From JAMQKA01 sp043951865 (GTDB lineage: Bacteria; Bacteroidota; Rhodothermia; Balneolales; Balneolaceae), in the NCBI RefSeq assembly GCF_043951865.1, contig NZ_JBINJF010000005.1:1-64000 (forward strand): a stretch of 64,000 bases of DNA, given 5' to 3'. The position numbers and the translations under genes were made by a program. Under the pieces are notes generated by a model, which saw nothing but the letters and a program-made list of their open reading frames with translations, was not told the origin of the DNA and made no database searches. Below, piece by piece: positions 36,801 through 45,401 of the stretch. Numbering within the stretch: the first letter of the stretch is position 1; the number at the start of each line of letters is the position of its first letter.

Positions 36801-36945
36801 CCGGCATAGTGACACCGGTTTCAGCGTCTGTGACTGTTCCGGTAACTGTCTGGCCAAATGCAACAGAGGTCAAGAACATCAGTGATATCCCCAACATCCA
36901 GAAAGCCTTCAGCCTTATCCTGAATTGATTTAACATATATAACAT
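33808..36945 (-). CDS. SusC/RagA-family TonB-linked transporter without STN domain (locus D)
   Basis: This 1045-residue outer-membrane importer has a signal peptide (FWMLGISLMFLTSVAFGQ) followed directly by the carboxypeptidase-like beta domain (VTGTVTDAETGVTMPGVNIS, about 34-110). The plug (VVVGYGTQRSEDVTGSVGVV, VLKDASATAIYGSRASNGV) and a barrel ending in FSLGLEIGL follow. It lacks the about 100-residue STN domain present in SusC A, B and C, and no sigma or fecR gene is near. It should therefore be regulated in another way, such as a classic repressor, a two-component system or constitutively. An in-frame ATG at 36936 is an alternative start. The ligand is unknown. Confidence 0.97.
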   Translation of the reverse strand: MLYMLNQFRIRLKAFWMLGISLMFLTSVAFGQTVTGTVTDAETGVTMPGVNISVQGTQIGTSSDADGEYSLDVPSLDATLVFSFVGYETVNEPINGRQTVNIEMTPAAVMGEDVVVVGYGTQRSEDVTGSVGVVDNANISSLSVSSPEQVLQGQIAGVTVQKTTGVPGSGAQVRIRGVSSAGSGVVPLYVVDGFALPQPNPDQEQAANYRSPLSDIPASDIESITVLKDASATAIYGSRASNGVVVIETKGGSAGARQVNVNVSTSVSQDIERMKFDMANAEEYASFWRFIWEDRMGAGTPLPDVYANPQNYNDTEWFETVRQDNAISYDANVSISGGNESIRSYFSANVRSDQGVIKHTSFDRVSLRANLEASLSDKLTVGLKLAPSYTKRNLPDVAEEGRGSVQGSPMMMSPLGPAYVDGELTVYPQQHVRSPGTWQHPNPLYVLENLDQSFDGIRGIGTAFMNYEFMEGLTARASGNVDWGLSTEEYFRPSTFGGINSNPPVTPIGYINDSRDNSLLGEITVNFNRELGPGTLDALAGYSVQTGYRYTSQFNGEFPDDEIRTLNVASDLTGNSLESEWSMMSWLGRANYNLLDRYIFTATFRADGSSRFGSENRWGNFPSAAVAWNVHNEEFFNSETFDELRMRGSYGFSGNNQIGNYSALGTVEQADYMFNNGSVAGGRKIVSLANPNLTWERLKEVNVGVDASLLNYRMNLTVEYFNRTNSDMLLNRNLPTSSGFGSVTENLGDMETWGLEVTLNTVNVERDDFSWLTDLNWSMYRNEITSLPNGAPIYGAGAEGQPAHITRVGDPMALHLGHVVPDGYALYTPEQIADSNVPKYSGAIPGNLIFLDVNGDGQITPGPPPEGDFAVIGNPHPDWTFGMVNTIRYKNWDFRFNVTGSIGHDINRREYFRTALNIDGLFNVAADYANNFYRSEAEPGDGRHPTPLGPSEARTRYRGQHTLNIYDGTNVWVRNVTLRYNLPSGFAGTKNSNVYMSVDNPWIITSYPGNPEAQDNGQTGNLSLGRDFSSYPLATTFSLGLEIGL

Positions 36946-37627
36946 GTTTATTTCCCTATTTTTTATGTTAATAGTATATAAAAAAGAATACGGTATTAGA
37001 TTAGGCCTTTATCCCCCCCTTACCCCTTTGATTTGTTATTATTTAAAATGAATCTACACTTTTTAAATCCTATTAAGTGCAAGCAGATTTCCCTAATTAA
37101 CCTTATTATCTATATAGATAGAGGGCCCCATTATTAATTACTACTCTTTTTAAAAAAATTATTTTTTCCCGTCAATACCTTCCCTACTTAATTTGTTTAC
37201 GACACGTTTAGAGAGTAGCCTTTAAATACAAGGGGCCATTCAAGCTAGTGGTATACCAGGTAAAGGGGGGGCTTTAAAAAGCCTGACTATCCATGACACT
37301 AAAACCGACTTCGACAAAATTTTATCATCCGTAAAAATATTCCAACCAATCAGCTTACTGTTTAGGGCAAGCTACATTTTCTCTGTGAACAACTTTAACG
37401 GTTATCACATTATTGGCTTAGTCCTGTTCTGGGCATCGACAGCGAATCCTGGTTATAGAGTAAGCTTAACGCGGATTACGAGGCTGACTTTTCCAACCTT
37501 TCTACCTGAACTGCATTACCTGCTGCGGAGTATATCAGAACATAGATCTGGCCAAAGCCAGTATACATAACGTCTATTTTTGCAAGGTGTGAAACAGAGC
37601 TGGCACCCCAAATCGGTATTTTTAAAT
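36946..37627. promoter_or_regulatory. Long A/T-rich upstream region of susC D
   Basis: About 680 bp without a supported gene lie here. It holds a perfect 14-bp palindrome TATCTATATAGATA at 37107-37120 followed by GAGGGCCCC, homopolymer C and G tracts near 37013-37020 and 37264-37271, and several A/T runs. The palindrome is a reasonable operator candidate for locus D, which has no ECF regulator. Neither shared promoter motif 1 nor motif 2 is present. Confidence 0.4.
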
Positions 37628-40600
37628 TTATTCAATCCTAAACACCTGGAGTCTATCATCATTGTTGGCAACCAATAACAGTTTATATTCAGGTGTATTA
37701 ATAATTTTCAAAGTTTTCACATCTCCCGAGGCCCACAACCCACTTCTAAAGGGAGGAATGGATTCAAAATTGCCATCTCCATCTCCTTTTAATAATAACC
37801 CATTACCGGCATCAGCTCTTGAAATATCAGGATGGGTGGCAAAAATATTGCCAGCTATAATCAAATCAAGGTTTCCGTCCTGGTCAACATCTTCTGATAC
37901 AATTCCGTTAATCGGAGAGATCTGAGCATAATCCGGGAGTGTATTCATCGAGTACCCGCCTTCTTCTTTACTCAGGAGCACCATGCTGGCAAAGGTATCA
38001 GCCTGAAATTTTAGTGATTCATTTAAATCCCGCTCTTCGAAAATATCGGACATTGACTCTCCTTTCATTGATGAAAAAGTTGGATATTGCTCATGTATAA
38101 ATCTCTGTTTCCCAAGCAATAATCTGCCCTTCCCAAAAAAAGGATAGTAAAGGCTATCTCTCTGTACAGTATAAATTAGATCTGTCGTCAGATCATTATT
38201 AAAATCGTTTGCAAACAGCCCGAACTTCTGTTCTCTTGAGGTACTAAAAGTGTGATTAAGCCCCAGATTACCCGCTACGATGTCCGGTTTTCCATCCTTG
38301 TTAAAGTCACCGGTTTCCAGGCTATACCACCAACCCCTAAGTGGCTGTTCTATGACTTCATCTGTTACTTCCTCCAGCTGGCCACTGCTACTCATTTGAT
38401 AAAACTGAATCGGGAGCCAGGTACCGGCCATAACCAGATCTAGCTGACCGTCTCCATTGAAATCTATCCACTCTGCGTCGGTAATCATACCCGGTTCAAC
38501 TAAACCGGGAGCCACATCTTTCGTTACATCCCGAAAAGTCCCCCCCTCGTTTAGAAGGAGGTAACTTCGTGCTGGGTAAGGATACTTTTGGGGGAATAGT
38601 CTCCCTCCGACAAATAGGTCCATCGACCCATCCCCGTTGAAATCTCCCGGAGTTACCACTGAACTGCTCGTATACATTCTGGGGAGTGCGGATTCATCTT
38701 TAATGAAGCGCCCCTCTCCCGTGTTGATATATAGGCGGTCGAGCATGTTATCTTCATGGGAAAAAAATTCATATCCACCACTTGCCACGTACAGATCGAG
38801 CGAGCCATCTCCATTTGCATCAAAGAAAACTGCTCCCATATCTTCGCTAGATGCATCCGCCAACCAAGGCTGATTGTCATTCGCTTCTTCAAACTGCCCC
38901 GGTGCCTGCTGCAAATATAATACGCCGGCCGAATTAGCTGCCCCTCCCACATATAGATCTTCCAGTCCGTCACCATTTACATCACCGGTAGCTATCCTGG
39001 GCCCCAATCTTGACATTTGCTGCATAAGTAACGGCTGTACCTGGTAATCAATAAAATTATTTTCATTGTGTTCATAGACCAAACCCGTTTCACTTGTCAC
39101 TTCTTTAAATAAATAGTCAATATTCTCTAGTGGCCTGTCAGGATCTCCAGGATCTGATGCGTTATTATAATCAAGGGTTAATTGTTGATTTGCCTCTATC
39201 CCGGTCAACAACTGATAACTTCCATCCGGCCAAAACACTTCAAGTGAATCAATAAGGTTCTCTTTCTCTAATCCGAAATGAAGACGAGTATCAACAGATG
39301 ACTGGTATCCACGGTAAGGCGATTGGTACAAATACTGTTTTTCTTCTCCTAATGTGATAACAACCTCCGTTCCAATCCCTATACTATTTTGTCTTGGCCC
39401 ATTCAATTGAATAGTCAGGTAATGATTACCGGATTGTTCTATGGTATTATTCTTGTAAATCGAGGCGGGTTCATTCAGATTGTTAATTATCAGTTCAAGA
39501 TCACCATCGTTATCCAGGTCGCCATGGGCCGCTCCATAAGAATAGGTGGAATCACCAAAGCCCCAAGATTTGGTTACATCACTGAACTGCATTGTACCAT
39601 TGTTTTGAAACAGATAGTTGGGTATCCGAATATTCTTTAGATTTTCTAAAACCTGGGATCGTTTGTCTTGGTCTGATGTATTGTGCATTTCGACGATGAA
39701 ATCGAAATCGTTGGTCGCTTTCGGATACCCATTCGTTACCATGAGATCTTTATGGCCATCATTGTCATAATCACCAAAGAGTGTTGCCCAGCTCCAGTCG
39801 GTGTATGCCACTCCAGCTATACGAGCCACTTCACTAAATTTGAGATGTCCAGAAGGATCGATCCCATTGTTCAACTGTAATGCATTGAGGTTATAGGAAT
39901 AGTTATAGCCCTGGTCAATTACCAGGTTGTTAAATTGCTCAAAGCTGGTACCGTAACTCATTCCCTTTCTTTCTTCAAGATCCTCCGGCATCATTCCGGT
40001 CTGAAAAATATCGGGCCATCCATCGTTATTAAAATCAGCTATATCCACCCCCATCCCGGCATAGGTAGTATGCTTTAAATACGACCTTGATTGATCGGTG
40101 AACGTTCCGTCTCCATTATTCATATACAGCACATCGTCCGGTGCAATATCGTTTGATATATATATGTCAGGCCATCCATCACGATTAAGATCTCCTACAG
40201 CTACCCCGAGTCCATATCCCTTTCTTTCCAGGATACCCGCTTCCCTGGATACTTCGGTAAAGGTACCATTCCCATTATTCCTGTATAACTGATCAAAACT
40301 TATATTCAAGCTATCCGCTGAAGGGTTTTGGGAGATGGCAATGCTCTGGCCCATTTCCCTCGAAAATGTGCCCGGAGAGTGATTCAACAAAAATAAATCC
40401 AACAAACCATCCCGATTATAATCTAAAAAAGCTGCATGTGTTGTAAATCGGGTAGATGCAATACCATATTCCACAGCCGCCTCTGTAAATGTATTGTCCC
40501 CATTATTTAAGTAGAGTAAATTGGCTCTCTGGTTTTCCGGGTCTTCTTCCCTGCTGGCTACTGAAAGATAGATATCAATATAACCGTTGCCATCAATATC

Positions 40601-41005
40601 TACCATAGAGGCCCCAGTAATCCATCTCTCTGTCGTGATCCCTGCTGATTCTGTGATATCTTCAAATTCCAGTTCACCTTTGTTCAGATACAATCTGCTG
40701 GAAACCATATTACCCGTGAAAAAAATATCGGATAGCCCATCATTATTAATATCTGCTATAGCAACACCGCCTCCATTATACAACAAAGAAAAATCCAGCA
40801 CATTTTCTCCGTCTCTTTCATCAATAACGTTGGAAAAGGTGATCCCGGTCTCAGAGGAGGGCAGTTTACTGAAAATACCGGTAACAGGTTCACTATCGGC
40901 CGAGGTTGACGAGTTTGGTGCAGGCTGTTTTTGCTGCTCCCCTGAGCAACTGCCCAGGCACACCAATACCAACAGTGCCACCAAAAGTTTCCTGCCATCC
41001 ATCAT
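37628..41005 (-). CDS. Large VCBS/FG-GAP repeat lipoprotein with ASPIC/UnbV domain (CRTAC1-like)
   Basis: This 1125-residue lipoprotein has signal LLVALLVLVCLGSCSG. It is built of repeated VCBS/FG-GAP units with the calcium-binding pattern DxNxDGxxD (for example VDIDGNGYIDIYL, GDLNRDGWPDIYISND, GDYDNDGHKDLMVTNG, GDVNGDGLEDLYVGG). About 14 such units fill two propeller-like halves. Between them, at about residues 520-600, an ASPIC/UnbV segment (NSIGIGTEVVITLGEEKQYLYQ, RLHFGLEKENLIDSLEVFWPDGS) is seen. Such proteins are often found beside SusCD and DUF1080 genes and are thought to be surface-exposed binding proteins; the exact role is unknown. It stands alone on the minus strand, about 320 bp downstream of the second DUF1080 gene. 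Confidence 0.9.
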   Translation of the reverse strand: MMDGRKLLVALLVLVCLGSCSGEQQKQPAPNSSTSADSEPVTGIFSKLPSSETGITFSNVIDERDGENVLDFSLLYNGGGVAIADINNDGLSDIFFTGNMVSSRLYLNKGELEFEDITESAGITTERWITGASMVDIDGNGYIDIYLSVASREEDPENQRANLLYLNNGDNTFTEAAVEYGIASTRFTTHAAFLDYNRDGLLDLFLLNHSPGTFSREMGQSIAISQNPSADSLNISFDQLYRNNGNGTFTEVSREAGILERKGYGLGVAVGDLNRDGWPDIYISNDIAPDDVLYMNNGDGTFTDQSRSYLKHTTYAGMGVDIADFNNDGWPDIFQTGMMPEDLEERKGMSYGTSFEQFNNLVIDQGYNYSYNLNALQLNNGIDPSGHLKFSEVARIAGVAYTDWSWATLFGDYDNDGHKDLMVTNGYPKATNDFDFIVEMHNTSDQDKRSQVLENLKNIRIPNYLFQNNGTMQFSDVTKSWGFGDSTYSYGAAHGDLDNDGDLELIINNLNEPASIYKNNTIEQSGNHYLTIQLNGPRQNSIGIGTEVVITLGEEKQYLYQSPYRGYQSSVDTRLHFGLEKENLIDSLEVFWPDGSYQLLTGIEANQQLTLDYNNASDPGDPDRPLENIDYLFKEVTSETGLVYEHNENNFIDYQVQPLLMQQMSRLGPRIATGDVNGDGLEDLYVGGAANSAGVLYLQQAPGQFEEANDNQPWLADASSEDMGAVFFDANGDGSLDLYVASGGYEFFSHEDNMLDRLYINTGEGRFIKDESALPRMYTSSSVVTPGDFNGDGSMDLFVGGRLFPQKYPYPARSYLLLNEGGTFRDVTKDVAPGLVEPGMITDAEWIDFNGDGQLDLVMAGTWLPIQFYQMSSSGQLEEVTDEVIEQPLRGWWYSLETGDFNKDGKPDIVAGNLGLNHTFSTSREQKFGLFANDFNNDLTTDLIYTVQRDSLYYPFFGKGRLLLGKQRFIHEQYPTFSSMKGESMSDIFEERDLNESLKFQADTFASMVLLSKEEGGYSMNTLPDYAQISPINGIVSEDVDQDGNLDLIIAGNIFATHPDISRADAGNGLLLKGDGDGNFESIPPFRSGLWASGDVKTLKIINTPEYKLLLVANNDDRLQVFRIE

Positions 41006-41322
41006 ATAGCCTGCCGTTTAAAATCCCGGGTCCGATTTAGAATTGTAGAAGGCTTTGAAATTCGCACACATTATTAATGTATTCGAGTTAAGTTGGTAAA
41101 TTACGGTTTATGCATCTGTAGACCAATATTGCTGTCCAACAAAATCAGAGGCCGTTGTAAAACCGTTGTTTTGGCAAAACCCGGCATTGTTGCAAATTCG
41201 AAATCCTCATTAATGGGATAGAAACTGCGGTTTCGAATGCACTCAGGGGTTGGCCCTGGACAAAATCCCTGGTTTTTCAAAGGCTTCTATAAGAACTCAA
41301 GGATTTGACCTGCCGGCCCGGC
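41006..41322. other. Intergenic region with repeat family II
   Basis: This gap of about 317 bp between the DUF1080 gene and the VCBS lipoprotein gene is largely occupied by repeat family II copy 1 (41147-41291). No terminator with a U-tract and no shared promoter motif is apparent in the rest. Confidence 0.45.
41147..41291. repeat. Interspersed repeat family II, copy 1
   Basis: The left end is GAGGCCGTTGTAAAACCG followed by TTGTTTTGGCAAAACCCGGCAT. The right end is CAAAATCCCTGGTTTTTCAA then AGGCTTC. The ends are imperfect inverted repeats of each other and match the copies at 45022-45101 and 54952-55077. The interior differs, as expected for a non-autonomous element. Confidence 0.6.
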
Positions 41323-42129
41323 CTAGTCTAACAACTTGAGTTCCACGTTTCGAATCTCCACCCGCATCGGAGGGCCGACATGCAGCTGAAATGCGAGCAC
41401 GCCCTTCTCCAGGTTTTCTCCCGAATGATCGATCACTTCGTGCATTAACTGATTATTGATGGAGGCGCGCATGGTGTCGCCGTTGGCATACACGTGATAC
41501 TTGTTCCACTCGTCGTGGACAATGTACTTTCCGAGCTCCGCCTCTTCAGCAAACCGTTCCTCTTCTTTTTCGCCCTCGCTGTCGATCACAACCCGCTGTC
41601 CGCGGCGTGCCAGGATACCCCGTTTTTTCTCCTCGTAGTGCAGGCCCGGAATCCAGTCGCTGACTGCAAAATCTCCCTGGTTCCCGCGGACTCTATACTT
41701 AAGATCGGGCTTGTCTTCGGTTGTAAACCGTTCCGAACGATACTGGAAACCGGAATTCCCCGACAATTCGCCCCCCGTTTCAACAAAACGATATTCAAAA
41801 CGGGCTTCAAAATTAGCCGGTTCCCCCTCTTCCCAGATAAGGAAGGTATTCTCTTCAATGTTATTTTCTTCGGAGGTCTCTCCGACGATAACGCCCTCTT
41901 CAACGCTCCACAAACGGGGATCGCCCTCCCACCCGTCCAGGTTTTCACCGTTGAATATGGATTTGAAGCCAGATTCAGCATTTTCCTGCACGGCAGCTGT
42001 TTCGGAGTCCGCCTGCTCTGCTTCTTGACCTTCTTGTGCACAACCCATAACCAAACCCAGTATCAATACTGTTAAGAGCTTTTTAGATAATGAAGTACCT
42101 GTCTGCATCGAGATCATATTTTCTTCCAT
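41323..42129 (-). CDS. DUF1080 (3-keto-disaccharide hydrolase family) lipoprotein, second copy
   Basis: This lipoprotein has 268 residues from the ATG at 42129; ATGs at 42168, 42117 and 42108 are alternatives. The lipobox is LILGLVMGCAQ. After an acidic linker (EGQEAEQADSETAAVQENAE) comes a single DUF1080 domain: GFKSIFNGENLDGWEGDPRLW, EGVIVGETSEEN, TFLIWEEGEPANFEARFEYR, NSGFQYRSERF, GNQGDFAV, WNKYHVYANGDTMRASINNQLM and VLAFQLHVGPPMRVEIRNVEL. It differs enough from the copy at 31135 to suggest distinct substrates. It lies downstream of the HEAT/cytochrome dehydrogenase with a stem-loop between. An oxidising enzyme next to a 3-keto-glycoside-cleaving enzyme is a coherent pair, but the chemistry is inferred from the family. 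Confidence 0.88.
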   Translation of the reverse strand: MEENMISMQTGTSLSKKLLTVLILGLVMGCAQEGQEAEQADSETAAVQENAESGFKSIFNGENLDGWEGDPRLWSVEEGVIVGETSEENNIEENTFLIWEEGEPANFEARFEYRFVETGGELSGNSGFQYRSERFTTEDKPDLKYRVRGNQGDFAVSDWIPGLHYEEKKRGILARRGQRVVIDSEGEKEEERFAEEAELGKYIVHDEWNKYHVYANGDTMRASINNQLMHEVIDHSGENLEKGVLAFQLHVGPPMRVEIRNVELKLLD

Positions 42130-42200
42130 AAGATTGAATATTGAATGATTCTTTTTTACTGCTTCCATATCCCTGCCTACTTATTCTCTAAAATAGCAGA

Positions 42201-42242
42201 GCCCGTCCCATGCAGCCAACAGTGCCGGCAGATGGAACGGGC
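42201..42242 (-). terminator. Stem-loop after the HEAT/cytochrome c gene
   Basis: GCCCGTCCCAT (42201-42211) pairs with ATGGAACGGGC (42232-42242), 11 bp with one G-U pair. On the minus strand it is followed by TCTGCTATTTTAG, only a modest U-tract. It is a probable terminator or partial attenuator between this gene and the DUF1080 gene. Confidence 0.55.
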
Positions 42243-42284
42243 GGGGCTATTATCTGCTACCTCATGTGTAATGAGTTTTTTTAA

Positions 42285-44984
42285 TTATTCCGCGCTTTCT
42301 TCAGTGTTCTCCTCCGATTCCTCTTCACTTTCATAGATCTCGTCTTCCGGATTTCCTCCCGATTCAATATATCCCATCAGGTCGCGAAGCTCAGCGGGAT
42401 TCAGCGTATTGATCAGGCCCGGCGGCATCTGTGAGATATCGACCGGCTCTATCGAAACCACTTCAGAACTGTTCACAACCGTGGGTGGTTCGTCCGGGTC
42501 GCGGGTATAAATTTTGATGCTTTCTCCCTCTTCGACGACCAGTCCCGTAACGGATTCTCCATTTTCAAGCGTAACTTCGGAGCTGCTGTACTGGTCGGAG
42601 ATCAGCGTGTTTGGATTGATCGTTTTTTCAATCACCCCGTCGATACCGAAGCGCCGGGCCACGCTGTTCAGATCGGGACCGATGTTTCCACCGTAACCAC
42701 CGAGCCGGTGACAGGATGCACAGCCTATTGCGTGAAACAGGCTGCGTCCGCGTTCGAAATCCAGCTCGCCCTGGATCTCTCGTCCCCATCCCTCCTGGTC
42801 GCCGTAGATCGCGTCCAGCGCACCGTTAACCGTCCACTCGCGCCCGGGACCTTCCGGGGGATGGATCTCGAAATCAGGTTCCTGTGCAAGGCTGACCCCC
42901 GTCAGGTCTGATACGGCTTCAATCTCTTCTTCACTGGCATTGGCCAGCGCCTCGGTGCGCATCCGCTCGAGGAAGCCGGTATAGCTGGCACCCCCCATAG
43001 CATCGGAGGCATTATTGATAAAAGTAAAGTATTCGCGCCGTTGCTCTATCGTCCAACCGTTTTCCATATTCCTGAGCATAAACGCATACTCAAGCTTGTT
43101 GGTAGGCGGCGGATTTTCAATCATGTCGTTAATCGTTCCGCCGTAGCGCTCGTTCCGCTCCAACAGGCTTTTATTCCAGTTCAGCGGCGTCGGCTCGGTG
43201 TCACTCTGCATCAGCGTAAGCGCCTTTCCGATCACGCGTGGGTCTTCAAGGTAGACCAGGACCCGGATAAGCTCTGTGTTTACCCGCGGGTCGTCGTCCG
43301 GCAACACCTCCTGCAGGCGATCCGTAATTTTGGCGTGTTGCTCATCACTGGGATCGCCGAGCCGCATGAAGATGAGTGACAACGCCCGCAGATATCCGAG
43401 CTTCTGCTCCGCATCGAGGGCATGGACATTCAGCTCCAGCAGTGATTTAATGGCGCCGTCCCGGTGACTTTCGGACCCTGTGCGGGCCAGTGCCACCATA
43501 GAGGTTATGCGCGCCTGCGGATTCATTTCAGCCATCGCTTTTCCGGCCCAGCTATCTACCGGTTGAGCCTCAATCGCGACCCGGGCTGCATGACGAATAA
43601 AACGGTCTTCGTTTGAGAGATAGGGCCATGCCGTTTCAACGGCTTCCGGATCCTGCTGCCCGTGATAAGCTTCCAGCATGCGCCGGGTTTCACGTGCTTC
43701 CTGCGCCTCGGGGTTGTCCACCGCCTCAGCGGGTGCGGTCGATTCATCTCCGGTATAGATTACGCGATACAGGTACGACTGCTGATTACGGCCTCCCGTG
43801 GCAAAATAGAGGGCCCCGTCCGGTCCGATCACGGCATCTGTCAGGGGAAGTGGACTTCCCGACAAAAACTCTTCTACTTCAGCCGTATAACTGGCTCCTT
43901 CCGGTTCCAGGTGAAATGCATACATGGTACCGAAGGTCCAGTCCAGGCCAAACAGCGCCCGCTGGTATCGGGCCGGGAACTCGGCGCCCGTACCGAATAG
44001 CAGCCCCGTCGGAGAACCCGGGCCGATATTTACAATGGGTGGAAGACTGTCTTCATAATATTGCTTCCATTTACCACTGCCGCTTCTCCAGCCGTAATCA
44101 CTCCCGCTCACCGAATGAATCAGGCGGGTGGGGCGGTACCAGGGCATCCCCATATCCCATTCCATATCGGAATCATAGGCAAAAAGATCACCGTGGGCGT
44201 TAGTGGCTATATCATATGTATTTCGATAGCCCATACTTATCATTTCCCACTCGGTGGCTTCCGGATTGATGCGAACGATGTACCCTCCGGGCGCAAATAT
44301 TCCACGCGCATGACCGCGGGCATCCCAGTTGCGGGGCAACAGAATATCCTCTTCCCAGCCAGAGAGCCGATTGGCTGTCAACGAAGGAGGCGGAGTGTGG
44401 TTTCCATTGACGATATATAATCCCTCTCCATCTTCCGTTGGGATAACCGAATGGTTGCCGTGCTCGCCACCAAACTTGGGACCGCCCATGTACTCCATCA
44501 CATCAAACTCACTGTCCCCTTTTGTGTTTCGCAACCGGAACAATCCTTCCCCATTCAGGTTGGTGTAGAGATGATCAAATTGCCATAGCAATCCCTGCGC
44601 TCCATAAACGGGCATCACCATCTCCTCGACGGTCACCTCGGGATTTTCTCTTGAACCCTCAACTTTTACACGGAACAGCCCCTCATCCTCCTGGTCGGAA
44701 GCGATCAGGTTGCCGTCAGGTCCCACAGCCAGCGCAACCCAGGATCCCTGTTCTTCCCGCGGCACTTCATACAGCAGCTGTACTTCAAAACCGGGCAAGG
44801 TGTTAATATTGTCTGTCAGTGTATCCTCATCTGCTGTTGATCTCTCCTGAGTCAACGGCGCCTGTTCACTGTTGATGCCTGTATGTGGAATATTGTTCGC
44901 GATAAGAAAAAGAGGAATGAGCAGCACTATCAGCAGATACCCAAATCCCATTTTTGTATGATTTCTGTCCATGTCGGAATCCAT
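42285..44984 (-). CDS. Membrane-bound dehydrogenase: beta-propeller, HEAT repeats and heme-binding cytochrome c domain
   Basis: This 899-residue protein has an N-terminal membrane anchor or signal helix (MGFGYLLIVLLIPLFLIAN). A glucose/sorbosone dehydrogenase-like propeller spans about residues 60-410 (LPGFEVQLLYEVP, WVALAVGPDGNLIASDQ, GSDYGWRSGSGKW, DAVIGPDGALYFATGG). HEAT-like helices follow at about 420-690, then a C-terminal heme domain with CASCH at 755 and the Pirellula/Verrucomicrobium-type sequence GGNIGPDLNSVARRFGIDGVIEKTINP. The tail is very acidic (EDEIYESEEESEEN). It is probably a periplasmic PQQ-like or sugar-derivative dehydrogenase with its own electron acceptor heme. It is divergent from the azurin-like gene at 45402, a plausible electron partner. 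Confidence 0.87.
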   Translation of the reverse strand: MDSDMDRNHTKMGFGYLLIVLLIPLFLIANNIPHTGINSEQAPLTQERSTADEDTLTDNINTLPGFEVQLLYEVPREEQGSWVALAVGPDGNLIASDQEDEGLFRVKVEGSRENPEVTVEEMVMPVYGAQGLLWQFDHLYTNLNGEGLFRLRNTKGDSEFDVMEYMGGPKFGGEHGNHSVIPTEDGEGLYIVNGNHTPPPSLTANRLSGWEEDILLPRNWDARGHARGIFAPGGYIVRINPEATEWEMISMGYRNTYDIATNAHGDLFAYDSDMEWDMGMPWYRPTRLIHSVSGSDYGWRSGSGKWKQYYEDSLPPIVNIGPGSPTGLLFGTGAEFPARYQRALFGLDWTFGTMYAFHLEPEGASYTAEVEEFLSGSPLPLTDAVIGPDGALYFATGGRNQQSYLYRVIYTGDESTAPAEAVDNPEAQEARETRRMLEAYHGQQDPEAVETAWPYLSNEDRFIRHAARVAIEAQPVDSWAGKAMAEMNPQARITSMVALARTGSESHRDGAIKSLLELNVHALDAEQKLGYLRALSLIFMRLGDPSDEQHAKITDRLQEVLPDDDPRVNTELIRVLVYLEDPRVIGKALTLMQSDTEPTPLNWNKSLLERNERYGGTINDMIENPPPTNKLEYAFMLRNMENGWTIEQRREYFTFINNASDAMGGASYTGFLERMRTEALANASEEEIEAVSDLTGVSLAQEPDFEIHPPEGPGREWTVNGALDAIYGDQEGWGREIQGELDFERGRSLFHAIGCASCHRLGGYGGNIGPDLNSVARRFGIDGVIEKTINPNTLISDQYSSSEVTLENGESVTGLVVEEGESIKIYTRDPDEPPTVVNSSEVVSIEPVDISQMPPGLINTLNPAELRDLMGYIESGGNPEDEIYESEEESEENTEESAE

Positions 44985-45021
44985 TATGATTGTTTACGAG
45001 TGTACGATATTCAGTGTGTTC

Positions 45022-45101
45022 GAGGGCTTTGCAAAACCGTAGTTTTGCTCAATTACGGCATTTTCGCCTTCTACGAAACTCCTGGTTTTTCAAAAGCCCT
45101 C
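45022..45101. repeat. Interspersed repeat family II, copy 2 (short form)
   Basis: GAGGGCTTTGCAAAACC (45022-45038) and GGTTTTTCAAAAGCCCTC (45084-45101) are near-perfect inverted ends around a core with AGTTTTGCTCAATTACGGCA. This is the cleanest copy for seeing the terminal inverted repeat. The transcribed form would fold into a strong hairpin in the leader of the dehydrogenase mRNA. Confidence 0.7.
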
Positions 45102-45264
45102 CGGTATGTTATGTCTGTGAGTTGGCATGAGTTTAAGCACAAAAAACTTCGGCCGAGGATCAGTATTAAATACTGATTGACCTATGGAATCTTCAGAATC
45201 TCCATTTAAATTTCCCACCCCGTATCTTGCTATTTCAATTTTTGTAATCCCTACAGTATCTAAA

Positions 45265-45289
45265 GAGTTGGTCATATCCTAAATCTACT
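45265..45289 (-). promoter_or_regulatory. Weak copy of promoter-like motif 2 upstream of the dehydrogenase gene
   Basis: On the minus strand this reads AGTAGAT, 13 bases, then AACTCTTTA. The spacing and the AGTAGAW and CTCTTTA ends match motif 2, but the GTCTC core has two changes. It lies about 280 bp before the ATG, with repeat family II between. Confidence 0.35.
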
Positions 45290-45401
45290 GAAAAGAATCT
45301 CCATTTTTTAACCCGTTTAACAGGAAACATTTTTTAGAAACTATCCTGTAAATACTATCTTCACTGATCATTCTAAAACCAACAAACTAACTTATTACAC
45401 A

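Larger units (their letters stand above)
44985..45401. other. Divergent promoter region between dehydrogenase and azurin genes
   Basis: About 417 bp contain no gene. It contains repeat family II copy 2 (45022-45101) close to the dehydrogenase gene and a weaker copy of promoter motif 2 (45265-45289, minus strand). No obvious plus-strand promoter for the azurin gene could be assigned by eye. Confidence 0.45.

Noticed and set aside
37628..41005. Regularly spaced repeats suggestive of a CRISPR array or satellite DNA
   Set aside because: The periodicity comes from VCBS calcium-loop codons inside one long reading frame; units vary in sequence and length.
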